From Scatophagus argus (Eukaryota > Chordata > Actinopteri > Scatophagidae), in NCBI RefSeq assembly GCF_020382885.2, contig NC_058497.1, positions 22,188,330-22,252,329 on the forward strand: a stretch of DNA of 64,000 bases, written 5' to 3'. Shown piece by piece: positions 1 to 15,900 of this stretch (positions are counted from its first letter, which is position 1; each line of letters starts with the position of its first letter). The notes under the pieces were generated by a model, which searched no databases, had not been told where the DNA came from, and worked only from the letters and a program-made list of their open reading frames with translations. The translations under genes and the position numbers were made by a program.

Positions 1-851
1 ATTTTTTTCTTGGCAGGAGCCGTTCTAGTATCCAGCACCTGAAAAAAAGGGTATTGATTTTTTTTTATGAAATACATGAACCTTATCACTGCCTCTGCAC
101 TCCAGTGTTTCAGTCCCACCGCCTGCACGTGAGCTCCATTAGATGGGCAAATTGGAAAGAAACCAGAAAGCTTTTAATAGACACAACTAAAGACAGGGAC
201 GTCACCTTTTAAGGTGAAGCAGAATGGAAGATTTGTAATTACAAAGTGATTATATGTGGATCCAAGCCCTTGAGAGGTGAAGCGTATTGCTCCACTGCCA
301 GCGATATCACTCACTTCTGCTTATCTCCTGCACCGCCAGCTAAGACTCGATCATTAGTGAATATGCCACTATCACGACTGTCCTGATAGTGTTACTCCGA
401 TGCCGGTCCTTTGTTGGTATTCCCCTCAGGGCAACTCACTCTCCTGCCTTCTGTCTCTCTGCTAAAGCTCATAAATGCAGGAAAACTGAAGGTATGGGCT
501 TTTATCAGAAAATTGTCAGAAAGAGTCCTCAGATTGAATTTGGCTCCTTCACAACGCATGCACTTGATGTGATTATTTCAGGACGAGATAATACAAATAA
601 AAGGAGATTGGGCTGATTGCTTGCCATAACAGTGCAGTGTGAGCAGCTGGCTGAACTGCTCTGACAAAGTGATGGCGGGTTAGAAGTCGATGTTGTTTTT
701 CCCAACATTGCTGAATATCTGTGAGAGCCGCTGGATCAGGAAGCGAAGTCCTCCAAAGCTGTTCTGCTCAGCATGTTTCAGCTTGACCGTGATGCGCTTC
801 ACCATCTGACATTTGAAGATAACCACAGAGTAAGTGGCCGTCCAGAGTATG

Positions 852-870
852 TTTTTTTTTTTTTTTTTTT
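852..870. repeat. Poly-T run (T19)
   Basis: Uninterrupted 19-T run. Comparable runs occur at 21991-22006 (T16) and 23409-23425 (T17). On the minus strand they read as A-tails, but no retrotransposon body was recognised next to them. Confidence 0.8.
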
Positions 871-3800
871 CAAACAGAGAGCACTCAGCTTCACTTATGA
901 TGGATGTGGAATGGCTCATCATGTGCAAAGAGGGAGATAAATGAAGCTGAGAAGTCACAAGCACTCGGGCCTGCTGATAACGTGGTGCAGACTGTCAGTC
1001 ACACAGCAAAATGGACAAAGAGTAGGTTGTACTGTTTCGATTGCCTGATTGATATCTGATTTCTGATTTGATGTTAGACCAACATCTTTCTCTCACAGTC
1101 GACTGTTTTTTCCTGCCTTTTTAAACTGTTTCAGCTATCTGGTGTGAGGTGCCAGAGGTGACTATTATAGAGGTTGGCCATTCTGACATCCGTCATTCAG
1201 TAGTTACTCTGCACGCCACCCATGAACATCAGTGGCAGAAACCTTAGCCTGTAAACCATCCGGTAAACCGACCCCAGCTGGATGCACAAAATGTCAATAA
1301 AAGCAGAGACTGCTGCACGATGTACAGAGACCCTGCAATGCCCCACTGGGTTTTGGCCACTAAATGTCCATTATTATCTCATCATCTTCCCCATTCCCTC
1401 CACTGTGTCTGGAGCTCTGATATCGTTCAGCTTCCACTTCCTCAGGCAATGCAGTTGAAGATGAGTTATCTGTTCTTTCGCTTGTCAGAAAAGCAGAGAA
1501 ACAGCTGAAAAACACGTGGACTCACCGGCTGTTGATCTGTGCTGGAAACGTCCTCTAGGATATGAGCAGGATTTTATTATCTTGGCAGATGCATTCTGCA
1601 TGATTAGACCAACTTTTGGATCAGACTGTAAAGCTGGAGCTGCACCTCTTAATGAAAATCGAGTGGCTGCACCACTGATACATATTTTAAAAAGGATTTC
1701 AGTCACTATGGTTGTTGAATGTTTGTACAAATTGTCCACTAAACAGCTCTTGGTCTTACACTTTTTAGCCTGGAACCAAAACTTGATTTTTACGGTGCAT
1801 GTTTACATTGCTGAAGACCTTTCTGTTGTCAACATAACCGCACTGGATATACTTTGACATGTAGTTAGCCAAAAAATGACACCACCTAAAGGGAACTGAA
1901 AACACAGCAATCATTTTTTTCTGGGTGGAGTTTCTCTCTAAGGCTGCCAGCAGTCATTTAAAGTTTTAATATGACTATATTCACAGCCAATTTAGCCTTG
2001 AACATGTATGGTTTAACAAGACAGGGAAAACAGTAGGAACAAACAATCCAAAATGAAATATGAAAGTTTTCAAAGGAAATCTAACAGACTCCATTCCTGA
2101 GGGCTTTGGAGCTTTCATGTTCTGGTTTGAATCTCACACTCTCTTCTTCTTTGGGCTCCCAAGTCAAAGGAAAGCACACACTAAAGAAAAATGGCAAATA
2201 TATGGTTACTGGTCAGTCCACAGCTTTGTTCTTTATTCTCCAGAGAGACACACAGTGAAAGACTTGAGAAGAACTGAGCACTTTTTCTTGAGCACTTTCG
2301 GCCGGCTACTGGCAACTGGCGCGTGGAGATTTCCCCCAGCGGCACACGTTCAGTTTGAAAAGAGGCATTTATACTACACATACGCCTCTTCAAGCGAAAA
2401 AAGGCACTGGTGTTTTACAATTACTTTCTGCACTGTCACTGTGAAATAGTTTTCACTGCTGAAATGTGTGATAGAGCGATAACAGCTGAAGCCCAAAGTA
2501 AAAGCCTGTGCGTTTGGATGAGAACACCAGATACATGAAGGGGATGAAGTAACTGGGTTGTGGTTCCCATAAACTTCTTTGGGCAAGAGTTTGTAATTTC
2601 CTTTACAGAAAGAAAGGTTTCCGCTCTGAACTCTAGTCAGAAGATCCCCTGGGTTTTCACAAACATGCTCTCTCTCGAAAGGCAACTGAACAAAACAACA
2701 ATTCAAAGCAGAATAGTACAGCGCTATCACAGGGATTTAAAGGTGTGCTGCTGTGGAGCCAAAGTATTCGAGCAATCGTCTTTCCCACCTCTTATTGATG
2801 GGCTTCTCGGCGGGGTGTTGCTGAGTCTGGAAGACACCTGCCCTGAGCCACAGCAATCTGTAATCATGATCAAAGCTCAGATCCATCAGCTGGGAGCCTG
2901 CTAGTGTCCTTTCTCTAAGCTTTGTTGTTTTGAGCGTGCTCGTCTCCCCTTGGCAAGCCCCGCAGGCAGTTACAAAGGAGGCGAATGGGAGTCGTGGGGA
3001 CGGTGCAGGGTGGGGACAGGCACAAGCAGGCAGCAGGCCCAGGCTTGTGCTGGGGCTGTCTGCAGGACTTATTGATCTGTGAAAAGAGATGTACATCCTC
3101 TCCGGTCAGACTATTATCGGTCAGTTGTGATGAGGAGCAACTTTCTGCGGTCTCACTGTGTACTCTAAGCTTGTTTTTTAAGGAGTTTCCTCACTCTTTT
3201 TTAGAATTTTCAATCTACCTCTTTTACATACCATATTTTTTTGTTGTTTTGATCCCACACCATACGTGCCACTCACACCTTAGCTAAACATATCGTCCTC
3301 TAACATCCTCCTTTATCTCACTGTCTTGTGGTAATTACCCCATTGTTAGACCTTGAGCCTGAGAAGTAACAGCTAACCAAGGGCAATGTGTCGCGTGCTG
3401 AGCGGGACTGTGATTCATTGGCATGTATATGGATGACCATATATCTTCAAGAAGCAGTAATTGGTGGAGGTGATGAAATGAGTCTGAGGAAAATGGGCTG
3501 CTGTTGCCTCAGTGGCTCCTAATGTGATCTTTCCAGTGATAATATGAAATAACTGGAAAGATGATCTGTTGTTATTATTATGTTCTAATGGCTAAAACTA
3601 TAAAAATGAAAAGCCTCATCTTTATGCAGGTTTTTCGTGATCAATACAAATGTGCAACTGATTTCCCCAAGCCCAAGGCTATGCCTTTAAATTGCTTGTT
3701 ATGCTCAAGATGGGTCAATACCCAGTGATATTCTATTTAAAATGATATAAAACAAAGAAAGCTGGGGAATCCTGGAACAGAGAAAGTATGACATTTTACT

Positions 3801-6800
3801 TGATAATTGGTTTTTAATGATTGAATTGACTAACTGTTTCAGCAGTATATATACAGTTCCTCTTTATTACTTTATGTACTTTATGTGATACAAACACTGT
3901 ATCACATGTGGGCTAGTCCATTTAGAAACACTCCAGCTTCTCTCCACCATCCCATTGCTTTCTGCTGCAGCATGTCAACTGTGATCTAGACCTAATCTAC
4001 CAGCCCAATAGTGGGGTCCCTGCAGGGAGCCCAGGGGCCCCAGACCCAGTACCATTGCCTCATCTATCTTCAAGACAAGCTACAGGCCTCGCGCCTGTCC
4101 TGTCGTGCTCACATATGCAGAGCTACGAGGAGATGCTCAACCCTGAAGCCTTCATCTGGTCACCAGGTGAGCACCAGACCAGTGGCCTGTCTCTTCCCCC
4201 ACACTCTGTCGATGAGCATGGAAATGAAAATCAGGGGAGATGGCCATTTTTCCCTGTGGGATGCCTCCAGCCTCCTCAGAGGAAAGAAGCAGGCGTGACC
4301 AAGCTCACAGTCAGAGGTGACGATGAGCAAATAACATGGGAAGTTAGTTTCACTGCTGCGCTGTTTGTGCAGTTTCCTGTTTTCACTTCAAGATCCATTT
4401 TGTTTTGGAAGCTGTTCGCATATCGCACATAACATTTAATGTTTTTGTTTTCTCCCTGTTTTAAATTTCAGTCATAGCTTTTACAATCAGTCTTGCAATT
4501 ATGCAAACACATGCACATGGTTCAGAGGCAGCCAGAGAAGCTCCCCACCGCGGTGTTTGTTCTCCATTACGCCAAGATTTTAGGAAGACAGAATTGTTTG
4601 CAAGTCATTTGTGTGTTTTATTTGCCTGTGTTTTGTCACACAATGCATCCATCTGACTGTAGTTCGGAGGCTTTACAGTCTGTTTCAGCAGTATTGTGTG
4701 AATCTTTTGAAGTCATTATATGATGAGCTTTGCATAGAATCCACCCACGCTGAAATTAAACAGCGCGTTTTTGACTTAGAAACCCAATTTTTGTTGGTTT
4801 ATCAATTGCAACACCTACTATAAGCATCAGTTTTACAGAAAACTTAATGAATAAAACATAATCACACAGTCGTGCTGTTGTTTTTCACACACAGTACATA
4901 CAGGAGTTCAACATGTAACATTAAAGCTCTGCTATACAGCAGCAGGCAGACGACCAGCCTTAGGGTGAGATATTTACTCTGGCAAGTACACTGAGAAAGT
5001 CTTGCAATTGTGACAAAGTGAGCGACATGTTGCCCCTGTCAAAGCTGCTGGAGGCCGAGCTCCTTGTTTGTTCCCTTCGAGAGGAAGTCAAATACAGCTT
5101 CAACAAACTTCAGCTTTACACTGCAGTGAGAGAACACAAACGGCCTTTTTCAGCTGAAGCCTGGCACTGATTAATTGTCAGATTAGAAACTCTAACCTTC
5201 TTTTTCCATCAAAAAAAATAACCCATGAAATGAGACATTTGCAGCTCAACTTTAACCATCCCTTTCCTCATCTTTCCCCACTTCTCCCTGCACCAGCACA
5301 CCGAGTAAAGAATACATTAGAGGGTAATGAAATGAGGGCATATAAAGAAAGATTTGAAGATTTGAGTGTCAGTCATGGGTAGACAATCACATTACCACTT
5401 GTCCGTTGCAATGACTTTCCTTCCCATTAAGAGGTATTATGATATCTTCTAAAATTTAATTATATAGGAAATGGGCTTATGTCTGTGCTGCTGAAATGTT
5501 CACAAACATAGACAATTTTATTTTCCTATGCATAGCAATATAAATTCCCTTTTTCTTGTTTTCGGTACCTGTATGGTATTAGGAAGTTTGATTAGTTCAG
5601 AAAATCATCTTTGACCAGCTCAGTCTCTATCCTACGTTTTCTGTGGAGTGAATTTACATGAAATGAAAAAAAATACCACCTACACTTGCTTCATTTATAG
5701 CAACAAATCCCTGAAAACCCTGCATATCTTTTTTTTGTTGAGGTAAACGGAGATTCAGAAGTGGAAGTCAGAGGGTAAAGATTTTAATCAGCCTCTTTCC
5801 CCTCTGTGCCCCAGACCTCATCTCATTTACCTCCACTCTCTTCCCCTCCCTTTTCAGGGGTTGCTGAAGGTTGATGGGAGCTGAAGCTGGGGGGAGGGTT
5901 GTGGAAGGAAAGGGGCTCTGGAGGCCGCCAGTGGAATCTTTGCATACCAGCAGAGAAAGTGGGAGGGATTTTTACACCTCCACAGGCTCCAGACTCCCCC
6001 TCCTCCTGGTGCCTCCCAGCCAGCATCATAAACTGTGCAGCAGCAGCTGGTGTCACAGAGAAACACGGAGAGTGGAGTGACGCCCTGCTATCTCACTTAC
6101 CATCTTTTTTAAATAAAGGCCAGTAAGCACAGTTGAGGGGAGGGGTTATACAGAAGCGGAAGATGTGGCAGCTATCCCTACAGCGAATGACCAGATGGAG
6201 CAGATCTAAATCAAGTTCCCCCTGCTATAAATACAATGGAAAACAGGCAGACACAGGGAATAATAAGCAGCAGCATATGCCGTGGTCAGCCTCTGTGGGT
6301 AGAAAGGAGTGCTGTTCCTCCATGCTTTGCATTTCTCCTCTGAAATCATCCATGAAGGCGCTCAGTTTAGCATGCACCACAGCAGAGGAAGCCCTGGCAG
6401 CAGGACATGCCAATCGGACCAGTGTCCCCATTTCAGCGCTTTCTGTGCTGAGGAAAAACAAGTTGTCTCCAAAGAAAATTAAGTTATGTGATAAAACGCT
6501 GCATTCACCTTTATGGTCCAGCAACTGCTCGATATTACAAGAGAATCAGTGCCTTATAGCTCTGTAATTAAATGTTGAACAAGGGGGTAGTTGGCTTAAA
6601 AGCTGCCATGGTTTTTTTTTCACCCCTTTCTATCAGGTATCATAATGTCTGGATGGGTGGAGAGGCATTTCCTTTGTTGGCCCATAAGGATCAATTAAGC
6701 CATCAGCAGGGACAGACAGTAATAAGATGTGTAATGGAAGGTCCGTATTCCTTGGGGAACAGTGTTAAATTCATCACCAGCTCATGTTCACACATTTATC

Positions 6801-9800
6801 ACTGGCACGTTACAACTTGCAATCAGTCACAGATGTCAGTGGTGGTGCTGACTCTCTGTCACTCCTCACATCTTGGCACTGGTGTAAGTTATTGCGTATT
6901 TAATGTACGGTCCTGCACACTGCAGAGCTCTACGTTCTAAATGTCATGTAGACAGATAAAATAAATTAGACAATCAATGACAATATTGCAACATGAAATT
7001 TTGAAATCGATGGAAGTTGTCCATCACAAAATTTGTCAAAATTCAGTTGAATTTCCTTCTAGCCTGTGCCTGTGCTGAGGAGGGAGTGGTAATCACTTTC
7101 TGTCTGAAATGAGCTTCCAGCTGAGCCGAGCACACTCAACACATGAACTGTGATCCATGGGTATGTGAATGTTTCATCTTCACAGTCTAACATGTTCTAC
7201 ACATGCCTGTCTGCCACCAGAGGTGGGTAAATCTATTTGCAGCTTTCACTCTGGGTTTGGTTTCACACTTCCTTTCACAAGTTGGTTTTCATTCAGGCAC
7301 CAGCAGTGCCAAAAAGGGGAAGAAGCTCTTTGCCAGAATAATCAAAAGGGCGAAATCGTGAGCTAAGATGAGGGATATTTGTATTCCTTCCAATCAGTCC
7401 TGCCCAACTCCCAAGCTGAGGAATTGATGAGCGAGTTTACATGTTGTGTTGCTAAGGTGAAATGCAGTGACAGTTTCAATTTCCAGCAGTTCGGTAAGTA
7501 CTGACCAAAATACTGCTGCACTGCACCTTGTAATTTCTGTTTCGGGATAAAATGGTTTTCTCACACAGCCAACCCACAAATTTCAGTCGTTGTGGTCTGG
7601 CAAGAATTTCAACCATGCTGTACAACAGTTGACAGACAGAGCTCTCCCTCACTCTTGCATCATTATGAACCCTTCCTGCACCTGACTGGATGAACACACT
7701 GCTCACTTGGCTGTCACAGGTCTTTGAATTAGGTGGGAAAAAAACATAATTTTTTTATTGTTAGCATTGTCAGTTTTCTCATAAATTATCCAGCAAAACT
7801 ACTCAGGAATGACCCATGCAGCCACAGAATCCAGCTTCATTTTATACACCAAGTTAAGGTAGTTTTTCACCAGGTTTGGAGAGAGTTTCAGTTCACTTCA
7901 CCATCTAAACTTCTCCCCATGGCTAAGTGATTGCTTTACCAGCTGCTCAGTCCACTCTCAGTGGAGGAGCTTCCAAGCTATAGGCTAAAGGAAGGATGAG
8001 GGTTTCAGGGGCTCTTCCAGGCAAGCGTTTACCTACTGATAAACAAAAGATTTTTAGTGATGACCTTATGCCACACAACTCAAGAACTCAAATTTCCTTC
8101 CTCTGGCCGCCAGGTAAAGCTGCCATTCTTAAGGCCTTGCTCTCCGTCACAATGAACACTCATTGTTCTGTGTTGATGTGTTATCTCCCATTCTAATATT
8201 TCAGTGGGAAACAAATTTGAAAAAAAGTTGGGCAAAAATTTCCTGAGCCCATACGTCTTAGACAAGATACTTATTTTTATTTTTGATGCAGAATGCACAT
8301 TTTTGGTTGGCCGAGTCCGAGGCCAGCGGCAGCACATGAACATACCACCTGTTTATCAGTGAGTATGGTCTGTTCTCCTAATTACACGGCTGCCATGCTA
8401 CAATCACATTGTATATGAGTCGATATCTGTAATTTCTATGTGCGATAATAAGGACACTCTATGACTGGGTTAGCAGATCCTTCAAAGAAAACACGTAGAA
8501 TGGAGACGCTGCGAGTCTTGCGGCACGCTGCCTGCCTTGTTGGCCTTGCCATATGGTGTTGGCGAAGGAGCCAGCGCCTGGGGACGATGCAGCCGTATGG
8601 TGGCAGGAAATACACAGACACAGCAGTATGGCACAACAAGGCAGAATAGGAATGCCGGATTCCATATTGCAATGCAACAACAACAGACCTAACATGAGTC
8701 AGTGCACTATGACTGAGAAATTGAATGAGAGGCTGCGGCAGGAAAGGTTAAAAAATGACCTTCAGACTAAATTACAAGGTGCACAGCGATTCATTCGCTC
8801 TCAGCACAGCCATAAAGACTAATGTCTTTTGATATATCACTCTGCATCTGCGTCTTTTCCTCCCTGCTTCCTGTCCCATTAAACATCGTAACAAAAGAGC
8901 GCTGATAGAATCTGTTTTCCTCTTAAGCGCCACAAGCTTCTTATTGGATTCAGCCTTTGCTACGATCTCATCAGTGACACCGCGAGTCGGGTCTGCTGCC
9001 GTTTGACATTTTAAAGGCATTTCTGTTCTTCTCTCTGTTACACACTTGAAGAAAATGATTGTGGAGCTTTCAGAGGATTGATGAAGGACTAAAAGCCCGC
9101 GCAATAACCAGCCCGAGGAATCTGTTAGCAGCAGTCAATATGTGGGAGGGAGAGTAGTCAGGGTGGTTCTCCTCCTTTTTTGTGACCTTTTGAGAACGAC
9201 TCAGAGGATTTTGGTGCCATCTGTGCCCTCCGGGTACCACTAATCCCATCACTGCTACACTCAGCAGTAATGGGTACCGTAAACCTTTGCAACATGCCCC
9301 TGATCTTCGTTGCACACACGCTCATATACACAAGAACGCACTCTTTTCTTTGTGGCTGTTTTCACTGTAATATATCTCCAATATCTCCCTTTGCATTTTC
9401 TTTTACTTTTTCTTGCATTAGTGTCATTGTGTTCTAGTGTGATTTATGGTTAATTATTTATTGTAGCTGTTGTTATCAGTTTCTCTCCATCTCGAAATGC
9501 ATCTTCAGCTTGCGCAGATTTCTCTTTATTCTTTTGTTTTCTCTCTTAACCCCATCAGCTGAACTTTGAAGTACTCCCTCCTTCCTAAATGAAAGTGTGC
9601 TGCCTCGGTGTGTTTATTGACTCACTTGTGCTGTCACATTCATGCCTTTGTGCCTGCCATCTCTGGGCTCCAAAAGAAGAAAAGCATCTTTTGAGACAGA
9701 ATACTCTGGTCCCTGCTGAGAGGAAGCCTATTTTAGCTTTGGCTCCATGACAAAAACTAAACATGGTGTAAAATGAAAAAAGGATTTCCAGTCCTGTATT

Positions 9801-9939
9801 GGACAAAGGAACCACAAACAACCCAGGATTTATGAATTAATTCTCAGATGTGAACTGATTCTTGGAAAGCACACTCATGCACGCACCTTCCCATGACCAT
9901 CAAAGTCAGCATTATTCTTGAAGCTGGTCATCTATTCAT

Positions 9940-9962
9940 TCTCTCTTTCTCTCTCTCTCTCT
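9940..9962. repeat. CT microsatellite
   Basis: Imperfect (CT)n tract, ctctctttctctctctctctct, within the lhfpl6 intron. Confidence 0.8.
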
Positions 9963-12900
9963 GGCAACTAAATTTCCATTCTTGTCGTGACAATGTGGAG
10001 CCTCTGCTCTGTGTTGGAAAATGTTTAGCAATTTGTTTTGTTTGACACTTGCTCCAGCAGCTTAGTTTCCTGTCAAGTGTGCTGCAGCTGATGGAGGTTT
10101 TCTGATTTTCTTTTCATGACTGTTCACCTCATTTTCTTCTGCTGTGCATTCTCCGGTGTGGAAAACTTTTATGCCCTGACTCTGTTTTCCTCTTCTCTTG
10201 GTGAGCGAGATATAGTCGATGATCAAAGACTTGCTTCCTCTTTGTGTCGGAGGAAAACAGAAAGAAGCTTCAGGATATGGCACAGATTTCTGTCTTGTAT
10301 ACACTGTGGACTGCTAGAACTGCTCCTTATATTATTCTCATTTATGTTTTTTTTCTGTTAATAGTAATTAGTGTTACTGCAAACACCTTCAAATCATGGG
10401 CAATAGCTCTTTCCTCAGCCACTTGAAGCGCAACAGAGAAGAAGCATAAATTGTAATGATAAATAAATTGTAAATGATAATTCCGCTCCTAATTTGAGAT
10501 CCGTTGCAGAGGTAGGACATGATGACAGAGAGATCTGCATCTGCAAGTCAAAGTGATACCAGCGGAATGGGAGAAACACAAAAGAGTGACAGTTCAGCAG
10601 TGTGACAGGACAGTTAAGCTAAACTCTTTCGGGTCTGTGCACCCTGGCTGTATGCAATATTTTCTCCCCGCCTGTGATTTATTATTGTGAAGCTTTCATG
10701 CAGGACAGTTTTTTTTTTGGTGTTTTTCATTAAACTGGCTGAAGTGTGTAAGTGCTTCCCAGAGGAATGATTCATCACTGGTTTGTCGAGATGCAACCAA
10801 AGATCGCCTCCCTAACGTATGAACCCACTGGAGCAGCCGGAAGAGCCCTCCACCTGGTGTACCCCGCTGGTTTTTGTCGTTCATTCATCTCAGCATTGAT
10901 TTCAATAGCTGCGGAGGAGGGGGTCGCGGTGCAACTTTTGAGGGATGGATGGTCTGCAGGCTACAAAGTCCGATCTCATTTATATGTTTTATAGCTTACG
11001 AGGAGAAACACTATATTATAACGCAGCATATTCCCTCCTGGGTGCTGAATTGCGGGTGATTGTCTTTTGGGGATGATCAAGCCAAAAGTCAGCCCTCACA
11101 TTTACCTTTTTCTCAGGCACAGAAGAGATCCATGCATGTCGGCAACAACGCAGCATGTGCAAATAAAGATGTTAACAGTGAACCCTCCAACCGCTGTTCG
11201 CCTGTGATCATCAGATCGGCTGCAGAGTAAGGACGTGGTGACCTTCAGGTTTGGGGGATGGGGCGTTTTTCTTCTGTAGGGACTTACCCAGTGGGCTTAA
11301 CTCAACCTCTCGTCCATCAAGAGTTCCCATGTTCCCAGACAACAGCGATTGTGTCTTAATGTATTCACTGAATGCTAATCAGGCAGCCAAAGTCCAGGGG
11401 GTGGGGCAGGGCTTGACACAGACAAGGTCCTGGATAAACATGCAGAGGAATTTTTTTTCTCCCGCCGTCATCACATTCCCTCTCATTTAGAAAGCAGCAA
11501 AAAAAAACTGAAATTGCATTTGTCACTCGTGTTGCTGTGCCGCTTCATCTGTCAGTTAATACACTTGTTTGTCTCATTATGGAGTCGTGACAATTCTGTT
11601 TTGATTTAGCTCGTGCCCTGGGGGTACCCCGTGATTGTTTCGCCCTCACTGACTTCAAGCAGCTCCAATTCAGTGTGTGTATATTTTGCCGCCGAGAGTG
11701 TGTTTATATAAATCTTTTGGCACCTCTGGCCAGAGGTTATATCCTCTAACATTAATCAAGACTCAACAGACTCCTAATCTTTTATCCTGAGTACTGTTAG
11801 CCCCACAGACAAACTCTTTATGGCTCAATCAATCAGACTGACTAGCTCTGAAATGTCCAGTCGTACATTCTCAACAGCCTTTGGCAGGCTGTTCACTCAC
11901 TGTGAGGCTCAGTGCTACAGTAATCAACATTCAAGAAAAACAAAAAAGATTCATTGCTGACAAATTAGTGTGCACATGCAGTGACCTATGATCTTGGACG
12001 ATTCAGTGATAATTTGCAAGCACGGACAAGTCCCTCTCAGAGCCACGTGCACTCAGATTGATTCGATCAGCAGGCGTATTGTGGACGAGCTCTTTTGACA
12101 GTGAATGGCAGCCTTTGTAGACACATCACATTACAGAGGCGAACTTTCCTGCACAACAGTGAAAGTTAATTTTGCTCTGAAGTTTCACTGTTTCATCCTA
12201 CAAAGTCATCTAATTCATCGGCAGTGCGGCAGGCCCAAGTTTTATCTCTTATTTTAAGCTTCTGGAGAGACTCACTCATGTTCATGAATACTGATGGAAT
12301 TTTATAAAGCACTATTTGTACAGAGCTAATGTAACCTGAGGTTGGGGAGTGATTTGAATAATTGAGAGAGATCATTGATGATTTTAATCCTGATGCGACT
12401 CTGCCATGGATATAATTTAAGTGAAAATCCAGCGCAAATTACCAGTCTATATTTTGGTGAAGTCAGAGGTCCTCCTGATAATGCACACTAATCCCATGTA
12501 AATTGAATTTGTTTTTGGAATCTCCTTCTTTTAGATGTTAGATTCTGTTCTTTGTTGTAAAACTGGAAGCAGGAGTGGAAATTCTTTTACTAGGCAATTT
12601 GAGAAGCTTAGCTTTAGTTGCTTTAGTGAATAACAAAAATGTTGCACATTTGAATCTTAACTTGTTAAATTTTGTTTCCTGGCTGTAATGTTTTTCAGAA
12701 AGCACAGAGGCCTGAACATACTTTTAGTCGCCTGTAAACCGAGCATAAGGCAATAGCAGTGGAAATTCACTTTAACTATCCTGACTTTTGGAGCAAACCA
12801 GTGTTTTCTCTTCTGATTTTTTTTCTCTGAAACACCTCAGTGAGAGGCAGTTTTCCAACTACTCAGGGAACTATTGATTTTTATTTGCCCTTGGTCCCAT

Positions 12901-15900
12901 ACTATAATCTGCGGATTTATGCCATCCACTGGCTCTTATGACATGAATGCCTGCAGCTTGATTGAAGCCATATGTTTGTGGGAGGCAGTGTGGTGTAATA
13001 GAGGTGTTAAGTCGGTATTATCTGAAGCGTAGTTAAAAGAAACTCGACCAGGGCACCATTCTTTTGTTAAAAGAAAAGGTTCTTGGTTTTTCACATTTTC
13101 CTAATGGGCACAGCACTAGATGAAGGACAGCCATGGATCTATTTCAGATAATTATGGATGCTTTCTGTATTCTCTGTAATTACCCATATAAACTGCTTCA
13201 TTTTCAGCCCACCTGGTAGCGCTCAACCCGTTGGGTTTTAATTTGTCTGCGTCCATACTCATCCAGTCGGTTTTATTTCCCTGCTTTAAATGTCTTTGAT
13301 TTAGTTTGCCTCAGGGCTTAGCAGACAAAATGCGAACTGTTTATCAGGAGGAAGATTTAATGAATGTGCCTGTCAAAACAAAAACCAAGTCATCACATTT
13401 ACCCAGTGCTCTGACCAAGAAGCAAAAATAATCAGCGGTTTTTGGGAAGGGCCCTCAAGCGCTCTGCATATTTCATCATGTTGTACGACAGACCTTTCAA
13501 CACCAAAAACGAAATAAATAAGTGTCACTGTCACGTCTCCATTCCACACAATCGGTGTTAAGAAGCCGCAGTTTATTCTAGATCTTATTTTATTACCCGT
13601 GGGTAAAAAAAGCCTCCTGAAGGCATCGTTAAGAAGACAAGAATTCACCAGGAAACTGCAGTTTCATCACCAACATTTATCTGAGCATAATAGCATCCGC
13701 TTCAGTGTACCTCAGTACTTTTTACTACCCTGACAGAAATGGCATAGCAACATAAAAAGCAAGATAATGGCAAATCTTCATGTGAATTGGAATTGGTAGT
13801 CTTTTTCCTGACATCTGTTTGGTTTCAATCTGTGGAATCATCAGGGCAGAAATGGCTTTTCATTCTTGAGCAGACAGGATAAACCAGATATTATGTGATT
13901 ATGTAGGATCACAATACCAATTCAACATCATACAAAATGTCAAGACCACATGCGGTCCCGCACAACCTGATCTCTGCCTCTGCTTTGTGTTGCTGTATTG
14001 TGGGGCCCACCGATTACTTGACATGTTACATAATGTGTTCTCATTTCGGCAGTTCTCCTCTTTCTCAGAGTCTCTCAAATGATAAGAGCATGTGATGAAA
14101 GACGAGCCAGCAGAGGATCATCACATGACCTTAACTATACAACAGTAACAGAAAACTTTAAGAAGCTAACTTCCCCCTGTTTCTTTTTTTTAACATAAAC
14201 TTAAACCAACTAATGAACTCTGAAGTGTCAGAAAATTTTCACCTAAAAAAAAATTGATTGACCTTTTGGGGAATACTCTGTTATAAGAGAGAGAGAGTCA
14301 GATGAGAAATTCTGCAAAATCCACCAAAATCCATGTGTCATTACGGTTTGGTTTGAGCTTCAGAGGTGCTCGTAGGTGCGTTTGTTCCAACAGAGACCAG
14401 GCTAACAGTTTCCCCCCTGATCTGCTGGGAGCTTCATATTTACAGTACTGAAGTGAGAGATATTGATTTTCTTATCTCATTCTCAGCAAGAAATCAAATA
14501 TGAGCATTTCCCAAAATGTCAAAGTGTTCCCTTAAGAAAATCATGAATATCACAGCATTTCAGGTGAACTCGTCTCAGCTGTTATATCTGTCAACAGTGG
14601 ATAATTCAGATAGTGACAGTTCAGCCATCAAACCCTCATGAAATAGTATTTCAAAATGTATTTACTTCTGAAATGGTAAAATGTGCTGCTTTGGTTTTAT
14701 GCTTTGTTTTGAAAATATGTGTTATAATATTCCACTGTTACTGCAGGCCTTCCAGGACTTTGAGCCACTTGTACTGCTGAGATTTCCATTTTAACTGAAT
14801 GGTTTTCATGTTGCACACACAAACACACACAATGAAATGGTAGGGATCCATTAGTTAGTTAGTTTAGGGAATATTTGAGTTTTGGGAGTTAGGTAAGGCT
14901 ACTGACTCATTCCCCAAGGGTAATAAGCTAGCCTGGTCTGTGTCCCAGAAGACAGCGGGAATGCAGTGGGGCGGCACTTTAAACCCATGCTATGGAGTAC
15001 TTTGTGCACTTGGCAATCAGAGTCAGTTTTTCCTCTATCCCTGAAGCGTTGCATTGTCTTTTGAAAGAAGGCTCTTTGTGTTTGCAGTATGGAGCCACTC
15101 ACATGATGAGCTCCAGTAATGTCAGAGAGGCATTTTGATGTCTGGCAGTGTCTGTGCGGAGGATACTAAAACATTCATGGCATATTTTGATGCTATTACC
15201 ATGAATATTAAAGTGCTGATTGTGGTCTCTTTGACTTACTGCTACCCTGAAGGCCTTGTGTTAGCATGTTTACTACTCATTGTAAAGCGTAATTAAGGCC
15301 TGGAACACAACGCTGTAGGTATATGCTGACTTTTGGACTCACAGCCTACTGTTGTCATGCTTTTCTGTCAGGCTCTGTCAGTGGGAGGAGGGTGCTGCTC
15401 AACACATTAGACATGACCCAGTTAGGGAGCTACACTTGTAGGACCCTACAAAGTGGATCTTACCCCGAAGAGGATTTTCATACCCTTTGGCTTTGTTGCC
15501 CCCCCAACACACATTTTCTTCTTCCTTCGACTCTCAGCCATCAATTTTCAAATTGAAATTCCAGACAAGTATGCTGATACACATTTGGAGAAGATGCTCA
15601 TATTCTTTTTTCAAATGTTGTTTTTTTCACATACTTTGATTTTTTTTTTTTTAGTTACTGAAATTTAAGTCTAAATGAGACTGGAAAACTGTGGCCCTGA
15701 ATTTAAGTTTGCTTTGACTCTATCTGTGTCATGTGCAAGCAAAGTAGCTTATCGTCACCACCCTGCCACAAAGCCCCACAATGATAATAAGTCATTAAAA
15801 TATTGCAAGATATTGCAAAAGCTAATCTCCCCAAGGCAGCAAATTAACACCCGTGCAGCATGGCAGCAGTCAGGTGATCTTGCCATGGCAGGTTTTCTTG

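Noticed and set aside
6133-6567. 144-codon open frame inside the lhfpl6 intron
   Set aside because: No recognisable domain, no splice context and ordinary intronic composition; consistent with chance.
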